From the NCBI RefSeq assembly GCF_051013375.1, contig NZ_CP142125.1: a DNA stretch of 64,000 nucleotides; one strand, 5' to 3'. This document shows, piece after piece, positions 1-8,365 of this stretch (position 1 is its first letter; every line of letters begins with the position of its first letter). The notes under the pieces were generated by a model, which saw only the letters and a list, made by a program, of their open reading frames with translations, did no database searches and was not told where the DNA came from. The stretch comes from Kordia algicida (GTDB lineage: Bacteria > Bacteroidota > Bacteroidia > Flavobacteriales > Flavobacteriaceae). Made by a program: the position numbers and the translations under genes.

Positions 1-470
1 AACTTCTGATTGAACTCAGATTTAATTCCGTCAACATGTTCTTTTATCGCTTGAACTTTTTCATTTTTCACAAGCTTTTCTAGCTCATCAACCAACGCTT
101 CTTTTGTCATGGAATGATAATCTAGCACAGGAATTTCATGACGCTCATTGGCACTTTCATCTTCTGCATCTTCCGCAACATTTTCATGCACTTCATTAAC
201 AGCTTCTTGATGTTCTTCTAATGTTTGCTCAGCATCTTCAACGTCCGTTTCTGTTACTGCTGCTGAAGTTTCCGCAACAGTTTCTTCAACTGTTTCCGTT
301 TCTTCAGTAACAGCTTCTGTTTCGGTAGTTTCAACATCGCTTTCAGCTTCAGCTGTTACGTCATTTTCAACTTCAGATTGCGTTTCTTCCGTTTCATTAG
401 CAGTACTAGACTGTTCTTCTAAATTTCCTTCTGCGTCTTGCAGGTTATCATCTTTTTCTTCTAACATCAT
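1..470 (-). CDS. DUF349 domain-containing protein, N-terminal part (runs off the window)
   Basis: The reading frame is open on the minus strand from the window edge to two adjacent ATGs at 470 and 467; the family usually begins Met-Leu-Glu-Glu, so 467 is also possible. The first ~115 residues are strongly acidic, rich in Glu, Thr, Val and Ala, and look disordered. A more ordered stretch follows (HEIPVLDYHSMTKEALVDEL), typical of the region before the DUF349 helical repeats of Bacteroidota proteins. The DUF349 repeats themselves lie outside the window, so the family call rests on the N-terminal pattern and on its place next to aroE, an arrangement I recall from other Flavobacteriaceae. The molecular function is not established. 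Confidence 0.7.
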   Translation of the reverse strand, partial: MMLEEKDDNLQDAEGNLEEQSSTANETEETQSEVENDVTAEAESDVETTETEAVTEETETVEETVAETSAAVTETDVEDAEQTLEEHQEAVNEVHENVAEDAEDESANERHEIPVLDYHSMTKEALVDELEKLVKNEKVQAIKEHVDGIKSEFNQK

Positions 471-587
471 TAAAAATGTTTGGGTTCTTCTTCAAGCTTT
501 AAAGTCCGAATATACTAACAAGAAACAAAACGACAAAGTTTTACAGATGAGAAACTGCTATAATTGCAGTAAAATTTGTGTTTTTTA

Positions 588-1349
588 TTACGAATTCCAT
601 ATTTTCCAAGCCTTTTCTGCTTGAAATTCTAACATTTTGTAACCATTTGCAATTTCAGCTCCTTGCAAGCGACCGAGTTTTAAAAAGGTAGTTTCTGACG
701 GATTGTAGATTAAATCAAAAAGTAAAAAATCTTTAGAAACATATTTGTATGGAATGTCTGGACAATCTTCAATTTTAGGAAAAGTTCCCAATGGAGTGCA
801 GTTGACAATTATTGGGTGCGATTTCATGATTTTTTCACTTAAATCTCGATAGGAAATCGATTGATCGTTTTTTGGCTTCCGCGAAACGTACTTGTAGTCA
901 ATATTTAATTCTTCAAAAACAAAAGCAATTGCCTTTGAAGCGCCACCAGTCCCAAGAATTAATGCTTTTTTATGATGCTTTTTTAAGTATGGTTTGATGG
1001 ATTTTTTGAATCCGTAACAATCTGTGTTGTATCCTTTAAGCGTGCCATCTTCTTGAATTTTTATGGTGTTTACAGCACCAATTTTTTTTGCTTTTTTGTG
1101 TAATTTATCTAAGTGCGGAATCACTGCTTCTTTGTACGGAATAGTGACATTCATTCCTTTGATATTTGGGTTTTTAGCAATGATTTTCGGGAAATCTTCA
1201 ATGGTTGGAATATCAAAATTTGTATAAAAATGATCGTTCAATTTCAACGACTTAAATTTGTCGGAGAAATAACCACGGGAAAACGAATACGCTATGTGTT
1301 TTCCGAGCAGCCCAAATAATGATTTATACTTTTTTAGTTCGTTTTCCAT
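588..1349 (-). CDS. aroE: Shikimate dehydrogenase
   Basis: Reduces 3-dehydroshikimate to shikimate with NADPH in the cytosolic chorismate pathway. Visible family motifs in order: the substrate-binding Ser-x-Ser (AYSFS) near residue 21, NVTIPYK with the catalytic Lys near 67-73, GAVNT, YNTDCYGF with the catalytic Asp, a Rossmann nucleotide loop GTGGASKA near 133, NCTPLG near 184, DLIYNP, and a C-terminal GYKMLEFQAEKAW. The 253-residue length is slightly short for the family, as is common in Bacteroidota. The start overlaps the end of the upstream DUF368 gene by 26 bp, which indicates cotranscription. No in-frame downstream Met precedes the substrate-binding motif, so this start is secure. Confidence 0.95.
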   Translation of the reverse strand: MENELKKYKSLFGLLGKHIAYSFSRGYFSDKFKSLKLNDHFYTNFDIPTIEDFPKIIAKNPNIKGMNVTIPYKEAVIPHLDKLHKKAKKIGAVNTIKIQEDGTLKGYNTDCYGFKKSIKPYLKKHHKKALILGTGGASKAIAFVFEELNIDYKYVSRKPKNDQSISYRDLSEKIMKSHPIIVNCTPLGTFPKIEDCPDIPYKYVSKDFLLFDLIYNPSETTFLKLGRLQGAEIANGYKMLEFQAEKAWKIWNS

Positions 1350-2340
1350 ACCAATCTAAGGCTAATACAATTGAAATTCCGATAAGGATATAAAATACAG
1401 CAATCCAAGTTTCGCTTGAAGCTACATCAGGAATCATTCGTTCGTAATTTTGAATGATTTGTTTTCCGTTTGAGTCTACTAAATATACGCCAGCTTCATC
1501 AACTTTATAAATAGTTTCTTTCCAAGGCCAAACCACGCCCAATGAACCCGAAATAAACCCAATAATTACTGCCGTTGTAATGTGTTTGTAATGTTTTAAA
1601 ACAAAATTTAAAAGATGTGATAAGGTAACCAACCCTACCGTTGAACCTGCTGTAAAAACACCTAAAATTTTTAAATCGCGTATGCGTTCAGGATTACTTG
1701 TGAAACTAAAATCTCCGCTGAGCATGTCTGCAAACGTATCATACAACGCGTTTACTGAATCGACTAACAAAAGGACATAATTTCCGAGAAGTATCAAAAT
1801 GAACGAACCCGAAAGTCCAGGCAACGTCATTCCTGAAACACTAATGATTCCACAAAGAAATACAAACAACAAATGATCGTTTTCTTTTGCGGGACTCATA
1901 AAACTTATGGCAATTCCAATCGTAGCACCAATCAATAAGCTCAATATTGTAACGCGATTCCAATGTTTAAAATCTTTTGCGATGTAATATATTGATCCGA
2001 GAATCATCCCAAAAAAAGCAGCCCAAACATACAATTCGTAATGCTGAATAAAATAATCTAAGATTTTAGAAACACTAAAATAACTGACGAGCATTCCTAA
2101 GATAAGTAAGCTTAAAAAGCGTCCGTTAATGTATTCGTAGAAACTTTTAAAACGTCCGTTAAATAATAGTTTGAAAGCTTTTCCATTAATCCGCTGTAGC
2201 GAGAAAATAAATTCCTCATAAAAACCCGCGACAAATGCAACAACGCCACCAGAAACTCCAGGAACTTTGTTTGCCGCACCCATTGCCAATCCTTTGATGA
2301 CAAGTAAGATTTTATCTTTGAGCGTTCGCGTGTTTTCCAT
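1324..2340 (-). CDS. DUF368 membrane protein, probable undecaprenyl phosphate translocase (second of a tandem pair)
   Basis: This polytopic membrane protein of 338 residues carries the DUF368 signature KGLAMGAANKVPGVSGG near residue 14 and an internally repeated counterpart (SGMTLPGLSGSFILILLG) near 168, as expected of a two-fold pseudo-symmetric transporter. DUF368 proteins (PopT) and DedA proteins were shown to recycle undecaprenyl phosphate across the inner membrane, so a role in cell-wall lipid-carrier recycling follows from family knowledge. It lies 15 bp after a paralog and overlaps aroE. Relative to the upstream copy, Asp-Val before the PGVSGG core is replaced by Asn-Lys, so the two may not be equivalent. 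Confidence 0.85.
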   Translation of the reverse strand: MENTRTLKDKILLVIKGLAMGAANKVPGVSGGVVAFVAGFYEEFIFSLQRINGKAFKLLFNGRFKSFYEYINGRFLSLLILGMLVSYFSVSKILDYFIQHYELYVWAAFFGMILGSIYYIAKDFKHWNRVTILSLLIGATIGIAISFMSPAKENDHLLFVFLCGIISVSGMTLPGLSGSFILILLGNYVLLLVDSVNALYDTFADMLSGDFSFTSNPERIRDLKILGVFTAGSTVGLVTLSHLLNFVLKHYKHITTAVIIGFISGSLGVVWPWKETIYKVDEAGVYLVDSNGKQIIQNYERMIPDVASSETWIAVFYILIGISIVLALDWYGKRTKKV

Positions 2341-2355
2341 GCAGTTTTATGAATT

Positions 2356-3306
2356 CTATGATGTGTGTTTTTTATTTTTTTTGGAAGCAAATTTTTCCAT
2401 CATAAAAATAGTCAGAAATCCAACAACCATCAACACAATTGCATAAGTGGTTTGCGCGTCTAAATTGTTGAAAGATTCAAATGTGCTTGGCAAAATACTT
2501 TTCCCGTAAACATTTACTTGTTCTCCATGTGAATTAGGACGTGTCCCTATGATTTCTTTCCAAGGCCATATTTTGTTGAGTGAACCTAAAATAAAACCTG
2601 TCAGAATGGCTAATGTTAGATTTTTATAATTATTGAATAACCATTTTAAGATTTTTGAAAACGAAAGTAACCCGATAATTGCACCAATTGCAAAAATAGC
2701 TATTACTTGAATGTCTCTATTCTTAACAGCTGTTAGTACAGGATCATACGCGCCCAGAAGGAGTAGGATAAATGCTCCTGATATTCCGGGTAAAATCATA
2801 GCGCAAATTGCCAGTGCACCAGCAATTAAATAATACCAAGAAGGAATTTCTTCTTCTTTTCCAATAGGTAATGTGGTTATGAAATAGGCAACAATGGCAG
2901 CAATAGTAAAACCAAGAATAGCTTTCCAATCCCATTTTTCTATCTGTTTTCCTACAAATAGAATACTTGCAATTACTAATCCGAAGAAAAATGCCCACAA
3001 CAATACAAATTCGGTTTTTAATAATTCCTTGATAATAGAAGCTAACGAAAGTATGCTGGTTCCTATACCAAGTATAAGCGCCAATAGAAAATTTCCGTTG
3101 AGTTGTGTCCACGCCGCTTTGATTCCTTCTTTTTGTAAAGTTTTGAACAGATCGAGATTTACATTATTGATCGACATAATCAATTCTTCATAAATTCCAG
3201 AAATAAACGCAATTGTTCCACCAGAAACACCAGGTACAACATCGGCAGCGCCCATAGCAAACCCTTTTAAAGTAATGACTAAATAATCGAATAGATTTCT
3301 ATTCAT
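2356..3306 (-). CDS. DUF368 membrane protein, probable undecaprenyl phosphate translocase (first of a tandem pair)
   Basis: A 316-residue polytopic membrane protein with the canonical N-terminal motif KGFAMGAADVVPGVSGG and the second-half motif CAMILPGISGAFILLLLGAY. About eight to ten hydrophobic segments are visible. The family (PopT/DUF368) returns undecaprenyl phosphate to the cytoplasmic face for peptidoglycan and glycan assembly. The next gene is a diverged paralog with the same layout, including a shared late segment (GSL..IWPWKE here, GSLGVVWPWKE there) that confirms common descent. Expression is probably operonic with its paralog and aroE. Confidence 0.88.
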   Translation of the reverse strand: MNRNLFDYLVITLKGFAMGAADVVPGVSGGTIAFISGIYEELIMSINNVNLDLFKTLQKEGIKAAWTQLNGNFLLALILGIGTSILSLASIIKELLKTEFVLLWAFFFGLVIASILFVGKQIEKWDWKAILGFTIAAIVAYFITTLPIGKEEEIPSWYYLIAGALAICAMILPGISGAFILLLLGAYDPVLTAVKNRDIQVIAIFAIGAIIGLLSFSKILKWLFNNYKNLTLAILTGFILGSLNKIWPWKEIIGTRPNSHGEQVNVYGKSILPSTFESFNNLDAQTTYAIVLMVVGFLTIFMMEKFASKKNKKHTS

Positions 3307-3380
3307 GTGCAGCTGAATTATAAGTTTTGTAACATAGAAGCTTTTTTACTTCCAAAAGCTACACGCAAAAGTATGGAATT

Positions 3381-4787
3381 TTATGTGGACGATTTTTTAA
3401 ATTCTGAAATAATATTTTTTACAGAAATACGCATCACTACGCCTGGAAACAGTTTTTGAAATAACAAATGCTGTTTAAAGTTGTTTCGTAAGGCATTTTT
3501 TAGATGAAATGTTCCTTTACTTTGCTCGCCAAGAATAAAATAAATTCCTGCCAATCGGTATTCGATTTTTGAGTTATCAGGATAAAACTCTAATGCCTGT
3601 AATAATACATGCGTGCTGTTATTATATTCACCGAGGAGTTTTAAAATATCTGCCCAAGCAATCCACGTGGAAAGCTCGTAATTTCCGAGTTCTACTGTTT
3701 TTTGATAGGCAATATCTGCTTCTTCATACATTTGCAATGCACGATGAATTTCGGCACTTCGCTTCCAATAGGAAACATTTTCTGTATCAATATTGATAGC
3801 TTTGTTGATGTAATAAAGTGCTTTTTGATAGTTTTCTTGCTTGATGTAAAAGTCTGTAATTGCTGTCCAACCTTTATCTAATAAAGGATCTTCGTGAACC
3901 GTTTTGTAATAAAATTTAACAGCCAAATCTTTTTTACCTAGCTTTTCGTAGCATTTTCCCATGCGCAAATACGCAAAAGAAGTAGGATCGTCTAATTCTA
4001 ATGTAACTTGATAGTTGTGAATTGCTTCTTCATATTCGCCCAGTTTTTCAAGAACTTTTCCTTTTTCAAGATACGCACCAATAAAACGATCGTCTGCAAT
4101 AATAGCAAAGTCAAAAGAAGCCAAAGCTTCCGTAAATAATTTTTTGGTGTAATATTGTTTTCCAAGTTGATGCCACGCTACTTCTGAATACGGGTTTTTG
4201 TCAATGTAACCATTTAAATAGTTGATGGCGCCATCAATATCTTCCAAAAATTCAAAACAATAGATGATGTTGTATAAAGAAGAATAATCGTCAATATCAG
4301 CTTCTATACACTTCATAAAGTGACGTTTTGCTTCTTTAAAGTCGTCAATAAAAAGGTATTCCATTCCAATTAAAGAATTTACATCAGCTTGATCGTTGCT
4401 GTATTCGAGTGCCGTTTTGAGCAATTCAATCGCTTTGTAATGTTCATCTCTTTTTGAAAATATATTTGCTTTTTGAATGTATATTTCTGCGTTAGAACTT
4501 TCTAAAACATACAAAGCGTCTAAACGTTTTTCAGCTTCATCTAGTTTATTTTCAAACACCATCAGTTCGATTTCTATGAGTTTTAAATTCACAGAACTCG
4601 GATGTTGTTCTAAGCCAATTTTGATGGCTTTTTTTGCAAGCGAAACTTTTCCTGCGTCTAAATAATGGTGTACGATATCTTCAAATTCAGCCGAATCAAA
4701 AAAGAAAACATTGTTAGTTTTCAACATCGATTCAAACTTCGAAAGTGCAAAATTTTGATCTTCATTAGAGCTAAATAGCATAGGCAA
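3381..4787 (-). CDS. Tetratricopeptide repeat protein
   Basis: A 468-residue soluble protein made almost entirely of TPR-like helical hairpins (repeating pattern with Ala/Gly at the packing positions, for example AWHQLGKQYYTKKLFTEALA and AYLRMGKCYEKLGKKDLAVK). There is no signal peptide and no transmembrane segment, so it is predicted cytosolic. I count roughly ten to twelve repeat units. TPR solenoids are protein-interaction scaffolds; the partner cannot be read from the sequence. It lies about 200 bp downstream of the aminotransferase gene and 74 bp upstream of the first DUF368 gene's stop-side neighbour region. The start (4787) has no competing upstream Met in frame. Confidence 0.85.
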   Translation of the reverse strand: MPMLFSSNEDQNFALSKFESMLKTNNVFFFDSAEFEDIVHHYLDAGKVSLAKKAIKIGLEQHPSSVNLKLIEIELMVFENKLDEAEKRLDALYVLESSNAEIYIQKANIFSKRDEHYKAIELLKTALEYSNDQADVNSLIGMEYLFIDDFKEAKRHFMKCIEADIDDYSSLYNIIYCFEFLEDIDGAINYLNGYIDKNPYSEVAWHQLGKQYYTKKLFTEALASFDFAIIADDRFIGAYLEKGKVLEKLGEYEEAIHNYQVTLELDDPTSFAYLRMGKCYEKLGKKDLAVKFYYKTVHEDPLLDKGWTAITDFYIKQENYQKALYYINKAINIDTENVSYWKRSAEIHRALQMYEEADIAYQKTVELGNYELSTWIAWADILKLLGEYNNSTHVLLQALEFYPDNSKIEYRLAGIYFILGEQSKGTFHLKNALRNNFKQHLLFQKLFPGVVMRISVKNIISEFKKSST

Positions 4788-4980
4788 TACGTGCTTTTAG
4801 ATTTCTATAACATTAAATGTAGTTGATGAAAGTGTTGTTTTGTTAGCTTACGGCTAATTGTTTTCAACAAAGTAATCAACAACGAATAATATGTGTCGCT
4901 TTGACAACGATTTGATTTTTAGTTGGTTATTTTTAGTAATGGTAGGTTTTGTAGGTATTAATAACGATTGTAAGAAGTAT

Positions 4981-6162
4981 TTAGTCTTTAATATTTCGTA
5001 AAACTTTCATAATTATGGAGCAACCTTGCTTAATTTCTTCTTCTGAAATTGTTAAAGGCGGTGTAATTCGAACCGCTTTTGGTTCAAAAAGTAGCCAAAA
5101 AAGAATTAATCCTTCTTGCAAACAGCCCAAAATAATTTGATTGGCAATGTCAGCATTTTTTACAATTAGTGAAAGCATTAATCCTTTTCCGCGAATTTCT
5201 TCAATGTATTCGTGTTGTAACAATTCTCTAAAAAGTTCTTCTTTATCTAAAGTTTGACACATTAAATCACTATCTAAAATTTCTTTTAATGTCGCCAAAC
5301 TCGCTGCGGCAATTACGGGATGACCTCCAAATGTTGTAATGTGTCCTAGTTTTGGCTGATCGTGTAAAACATCCATGATTTCCGTCGAAGCTGTAAATGC
5401 ACCAATGGGCATTCCGCCACCCATTCCTTTTCCCATCACAACAATATCTGGAACAACGTTGTAATTTTGGAAACCAAAAAGTTTTCCTGTGCGACCAAAT
5501 CCAGGTTGAATTTCATCAAGTATGAGCAATGCGCCAACAGTTTGACAACGAAATTTCACTTTTCTGAGATAGTTTTCATCAGGAACAATAAATCCTGCGC
5601 CACCTTGAATGGTTTCTAAAATAACAGCTGCTGTTTTTGTAGTGATTTTTTCTAAATCGGCTTCATTATTAAATCCAATAAAATGAACATCAGGTAGCAA
5701 TGGACGAAAAGCTTGTTTGCGTTCTTCAAAGCCCATAATGCTCATTGCGCCTTGTGTGTTTCCGTGATACGCGCGCTTAGCTGCAATAATTTCCGAACGT
5801 CCTGTGAAACGTTTGGCAAGCTTCATAGCGCCTTCAATCGCTTCCGTTCCTGAATTGGTGAGGTATGTTTTTTTTAACGGATCAGGTAATTGTGAAGCTA
5901 ATAATTTTGTCAAATCTACTGCCGATTTTTGCACATATTCTCCATATACCATTACGTGTAAATATTTGTCTAATTGCTCTTTGATAGCATTGACAACTCT
6001 TGGATGTTTATGACCTAAACTACACGCAGAAACACCAGCCACAAAATCTAAATATGCTTTATTGTTGCTATCGTAAATGTAACTTCCTTCCGCATGCGAT
6101 ATTTCCATGGCAAGCGGATGTGGCGTTGTTTGTGCCTGATATGTAAAAAAATCTTCTTTCAT
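4981..6162 (-). CDS. Class III PLP-dependent aminotransferase (acetylornithine/aspartate aminotransferase family)
   Basis: A fold-type I, class III aminotransferase of 393 residues. Visible motifs: LTNSGTEAIEGAMKLAKR near 97-115, the cofactor-binding AYHGNTQGAMS, LILDEIQPGFGRTG with the PLP-contacting Asp, and GKGMGGGMPIGAF with the Schiff-base Lys near 243; FGGHPVIAAASL follows. The start is chosen at the ATG at 6162 because AAGGAGG lies 7 bases upstream; the frame extends upstream only to a TTG at 6180. A clear Shine-Dalgarno sequence is uncommon in this phylum. The substrate cannot be fixed: no arginine or other pathway genes adjoin it, and members act on ornithine, GABA, lysine and other amines. 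Confidence 0.85.
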   Translation of the reverse strand: MKEDFFTYQAQTTPHPLAMEISHAEGSYIYDSNNKAYLDFVAGVSACSLGHKHPRVVNAIKEQLDKYLHVMVYGEYVQKSAVDLTKLLASQLPDPLKKTYLTNSGTEAIEGAMKLAKRFTGRSEIIAAKRAYHGNTQGAMSIMGFEERKQAFRPLLPDVHFIGFNNEADLEKITTKTAAVILETIQGGAGFIVPDENYLRKVKFRCQTVGALLILDEIQPGFGRTGKLFGFQNYNVVPDIVVMGKGMGGGMPIGAFTASTEIMDVLHDQPKLGHITTFGGHPVIAAASLATLKEILDSDLMCQTLDKEELFRELLQHEYIEEIRGKGLMLSLIVKNADIANQIILGCLQEGLILFWLLFEPKAVRITPPLTISEEEIKQGCSIIMKVLRNIKD

Positions 6163-6170
6163 AGCTAAAA

Positions 6171-6177
6171 CCTCCTT
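6171..6177 (-). promoter_or_regulatory. Shine-Dalgarno sequence of the aminotransferase gene
   Basis: On the minus strand AAGGAGG precedes the ATG at 6162 by about 8 bases. It lies within the frame of a longer reading that starts at TTG 6180, so it decides the start codon in favour of the ATG. Bacteroidota genes usually lack such strong sites. Confidence 0.6.
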
Positions 6178-6300
6178 CAAAATCTTCGTTGCAAAGATAC
6201 GAAGTTATCTCGTGGTAATCATTACATTTTATTTTTGGGTTTCTGTATTCTAAGTATAAAGAAAATATCTCCTTGAAAAGTTATTTACAAAACTATTTTT

Positions 6301-6468
6301 AATCCGTTGTGCATTTTGAATTTAAATGTTTAATGAAACGTCTGTTTCGAGTGATTTTGAGGTACGAAAAAATTGTATTTCGACAACACTCAACAGAACT
6401 ATCGAGAACATTTTTAGTATGAAAAATTCTATTCTCGATGCAAATTTTATCAAAATGCACAACGGGTT
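6301..6468. repeat. Inverted-repeat-bounded intergenic element, MITE candidate
   Basis: Two perfectly complementary 16-mers, CCGTTGTGCATTTTGA at 6304-6319 and its reverse complement at 6450-6465, face each other about 130 bp apart. The match extends to 18 of 19 positions at the outer side (6301 and 6468). The interior holds smaller dyads (CGAGTG/CACTC, ATCGAGAA/TTCTCGAT) but no convincing gene. It sits in a 480-bp gap between the aminotransferase gene and arsB. Size and structure fit a non-autonomous miniature element or a structured RNA; no target-site duplication is evident, and no second copy lies in this window. Confidence 0.4.
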
Positions 6469-6646
6469 TTTGTAATGTGTATGTATTAGAAAGTGCGTCA
6501 TGCAAACTCAGTAGAACTACATAAAGGAAATGAGGTATATATGGATTAAGCAACTATTTCGTGTATGAATAGAAGTAGATTTTACCTATACTCTCATATG
6601 TTTCTAATTAATCTTTTTATCATTTAACTATTATTTTTAAATGTTT

Positions 6647-7687
6647 TTAGTCACTGACTTTTAAAAAGTATTTTTTCCGTAACCAAAAGGAAACTCGAAC
6701 CAATAAAATTAGCGCAGGAACTTCAACTAGCGGACCAATTACTCCTGCAAAAGCCTGTCCTGAATTTAAGCCAAATACCGCAATGGCTACTGCTATTGCT
6801 AATTCAAAATTATTGCCTGCTGCTGTAAACGCCACAGAAGCGGTTTTGTCGTACTCAGTCCCTGTTGCTTTGGTAAAGAAAAATCCAATGATAAACATTA
6901 ATGTAAAATAAATGAGCAAAGGAATTGCTATAATTACAACATCCATAGGAATCTCTACAATTAGTTCGCCTTTTAAAGAAAACATCACAATAATAGTAAA
7001 TAAGAGTGCAATTAATGTGATCGGCGAAATTGTCGGTATGAACTTCTTTATATACCATTCTTCGCCTTTTATCTTTACTAAAACCAATCTACTTAAAATT
7101 CCCATTGCAAATGGAATTCCTAAATAAATAGCAACACTTTCTGCAATTGTTTCAATTGAGATATCAACAATTGCTCCCTCAAACCCAAAATAAGGTGGAA
7201 GAACTGTTATAAAAATCCAAGCATAAAAACTATAGGCAAATACTTGAAAAATACTATTCAGTGCAACTAAACCTGCTCCATATTCATTACTTCCTTCTGC
7301 CAGATCGTTCCAAACTAAAACCATTGCAATACAACGAGCCAAACCAATTAAAATTAGTCCAACCATATATTCTGGATAATCTTTTAAAAAAATGATTGCT
7401 AGTAAAAACATTAAAACAGGACCAATTATCCAATTCAAAATAAGTGAAATAGAAAGTATTTTTGTGTTTTTAAACACTTTTGGTAACAAGGAATAATTAA
7501 CCTTTGCTAAAGGTGGATACATCATTAAAATTAAACCAATTGCAATAGGAATGTTAGTTGCGCCACTACTAAATGAGTTGATAATATTTGGGAAGGTTGG
7601 TATAAAATACCCAAGACCGACACCTAAAGCCATTGCCACAAATATCCAAAGCGTGAGATTTCTGTCAAGAAAACTTAATTTTTTCAT
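6647..7687 (-). CDS. arsB: ACR3-family arsenite efflux transporter
   Basis: Exports arsenite from the cytosol. The 346-residue protein has about ten transmembrane segments and the ACR3 signatures: CIAMVLVWNDLAEGSNEY with the conserved membrane Cys near residue 116, AAGNNFELAIAVAIA near 290, and GPLVEVPALILLV at the end. The frame is open to 7861, but those 58 extra residues are hydrophilic and overlap the arsC reading; the ATG at 7687 (MKKLSFLDRNLTLWIF) is the normal ACR3 start and lies 10 bp after the arsC stop. It is the last gene of the operon arsR, secreted protein, arsC, arsB, so expression should be released from ArsR by As(III). Confidence 0.93.
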   Translation of the reverse strand: MKKLSFLDRNLTLWIFVAMALGVGLGYFIPTFPNIINSFSSGATNIPIAIGLILMMYPPLAKVNYSLLPKVFKNTKILSISLILNWIIGPVLMFLLAIIFLKDYPEYMVGLILIGLARCIAMVLVWNDLAEGSNEYGAGLVALNSIFQVFAYSFYAWIFITVLPPYFGFEGAIVDISIETIAESVAIYLGIPFAMGILSRLVLVKIKGEEWYIKKFIPTISPITLIALLFTIIVMFSLKGELIVEIPMDVVIIAIPLLIYFTLMFIIGFFFTKATGTEYDKTASVAFTAAGNNFELAIAVAIAVFGLNSGQAFAGVIGPLVEVPALILLVRVSFWLRKKYFLKVSD

Positions 7688-7697
7688 AACTATATTC

Positions 7698-8327
7698 TTA
7701 TGATTTGATTTGAGAGAAAACATAATACATCTCCGATGCAATTTGCAAACTTCTTTCTTTGTATTTTTCTTCCTGTTGTGGAGTGTTATCAAATGCTTTC
7801 GGATCTTCAAAAGTGATTGGAATACGAGTTTCAGCACCAACAATAAAAGGACAACCTCCATCCGCTTGCGAGCAAGTCATAATTGCAGCAAACTGTGATT
7901 GGGGATTAAAGTCATCATCATATTTTTTGGAAAACCCGATTATTGCAGGTTCATTTTCAGTATGCTTGATGCTGTAAATTGGATTTTCCCCTTTTGATAT
8001 CATTTTTATTTTAAAACCTGAATTTTTTAATGTTTCTGCAACCATCGGAAAAAGAGCTGTCGTTTCTGTTCCTCCTGAATAACAAGATACATTTTTGATA
8101 TTAAAATAATACGCCATTATTTGTGCCCAGACTTGTGAGAGGTGGCTTCTTCGTGAATTATGCGTACAGATAAAATTAATTCGGATAGGTTGTAATTTAG
8201 ATGTTTTTGACTGGATAAAGTCAACCAAAGGTTTTAAAGTTTCTGCGCGTTTTTCTGTAATTGAAAAAGTACTTACATTTTTGATGGTTTCCGCTATCTT
8301 AAAAAACATAGGATTTTCTGTTGCCAT
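7698..8327 (-). CDS. arsC: ArsC-type arsenate reductase (low-molecular-weight tyrosine phosphatase fold)
   Basis: Converts arsenate to arsenite for export by ArsB. The protein (209 residues) has an N-terminal helical extension of about 50 residues before the LMW-PTP domain. The P-loop CTHNSRRS (CX5R, nucleophile Cys near 53) is followed by MTCSQADGGCP, which supplies the two further redox cysteines seen in thioredoxin-coupled ArsC of the Staphylococcus/Bacillus type (C82 and C89 there). Arg replaces the nonessential P-loop Cys (C15) of those enzymes. Context between arsR and arsB supports arsenate reductase over a general phosphatase. The upstream secreted protein aligns with it over its whole length (see findings). 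Confidence 0.85.
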   Translation of the reverse strand: MATENPMFFKIAETIKNVSTFSITEKRAETLKPLVDFIQSKTSKLQPIRINFICTHNSRRSHLSQVWAQIMAYYFNIKNVSCYSGGTETTALFPMVAETLKNSGFKIKMISKGENPIYSIKHTENEPAIIGFSKKYDDDFNPQSQFAAIMTCSQADGGCPFIVGAETRIPITFEDPKAFDNTPQQEEKYKERSLQIASEMYYVFSQIKS

Positions 8328-8365
8328 TTCTAGATTTGTTATTGTTTTTAATTTTTAAAGTTTCT

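Noticed and set aside
6299..6553. 84-codon minus-strand reading in the gap after the aminotransferase gene
   Set aside because: Its frame spans the inverted-repeat element, has odd composition with clustered Cys/His/Asn and matches nothing recognisable; treated as non-coding.
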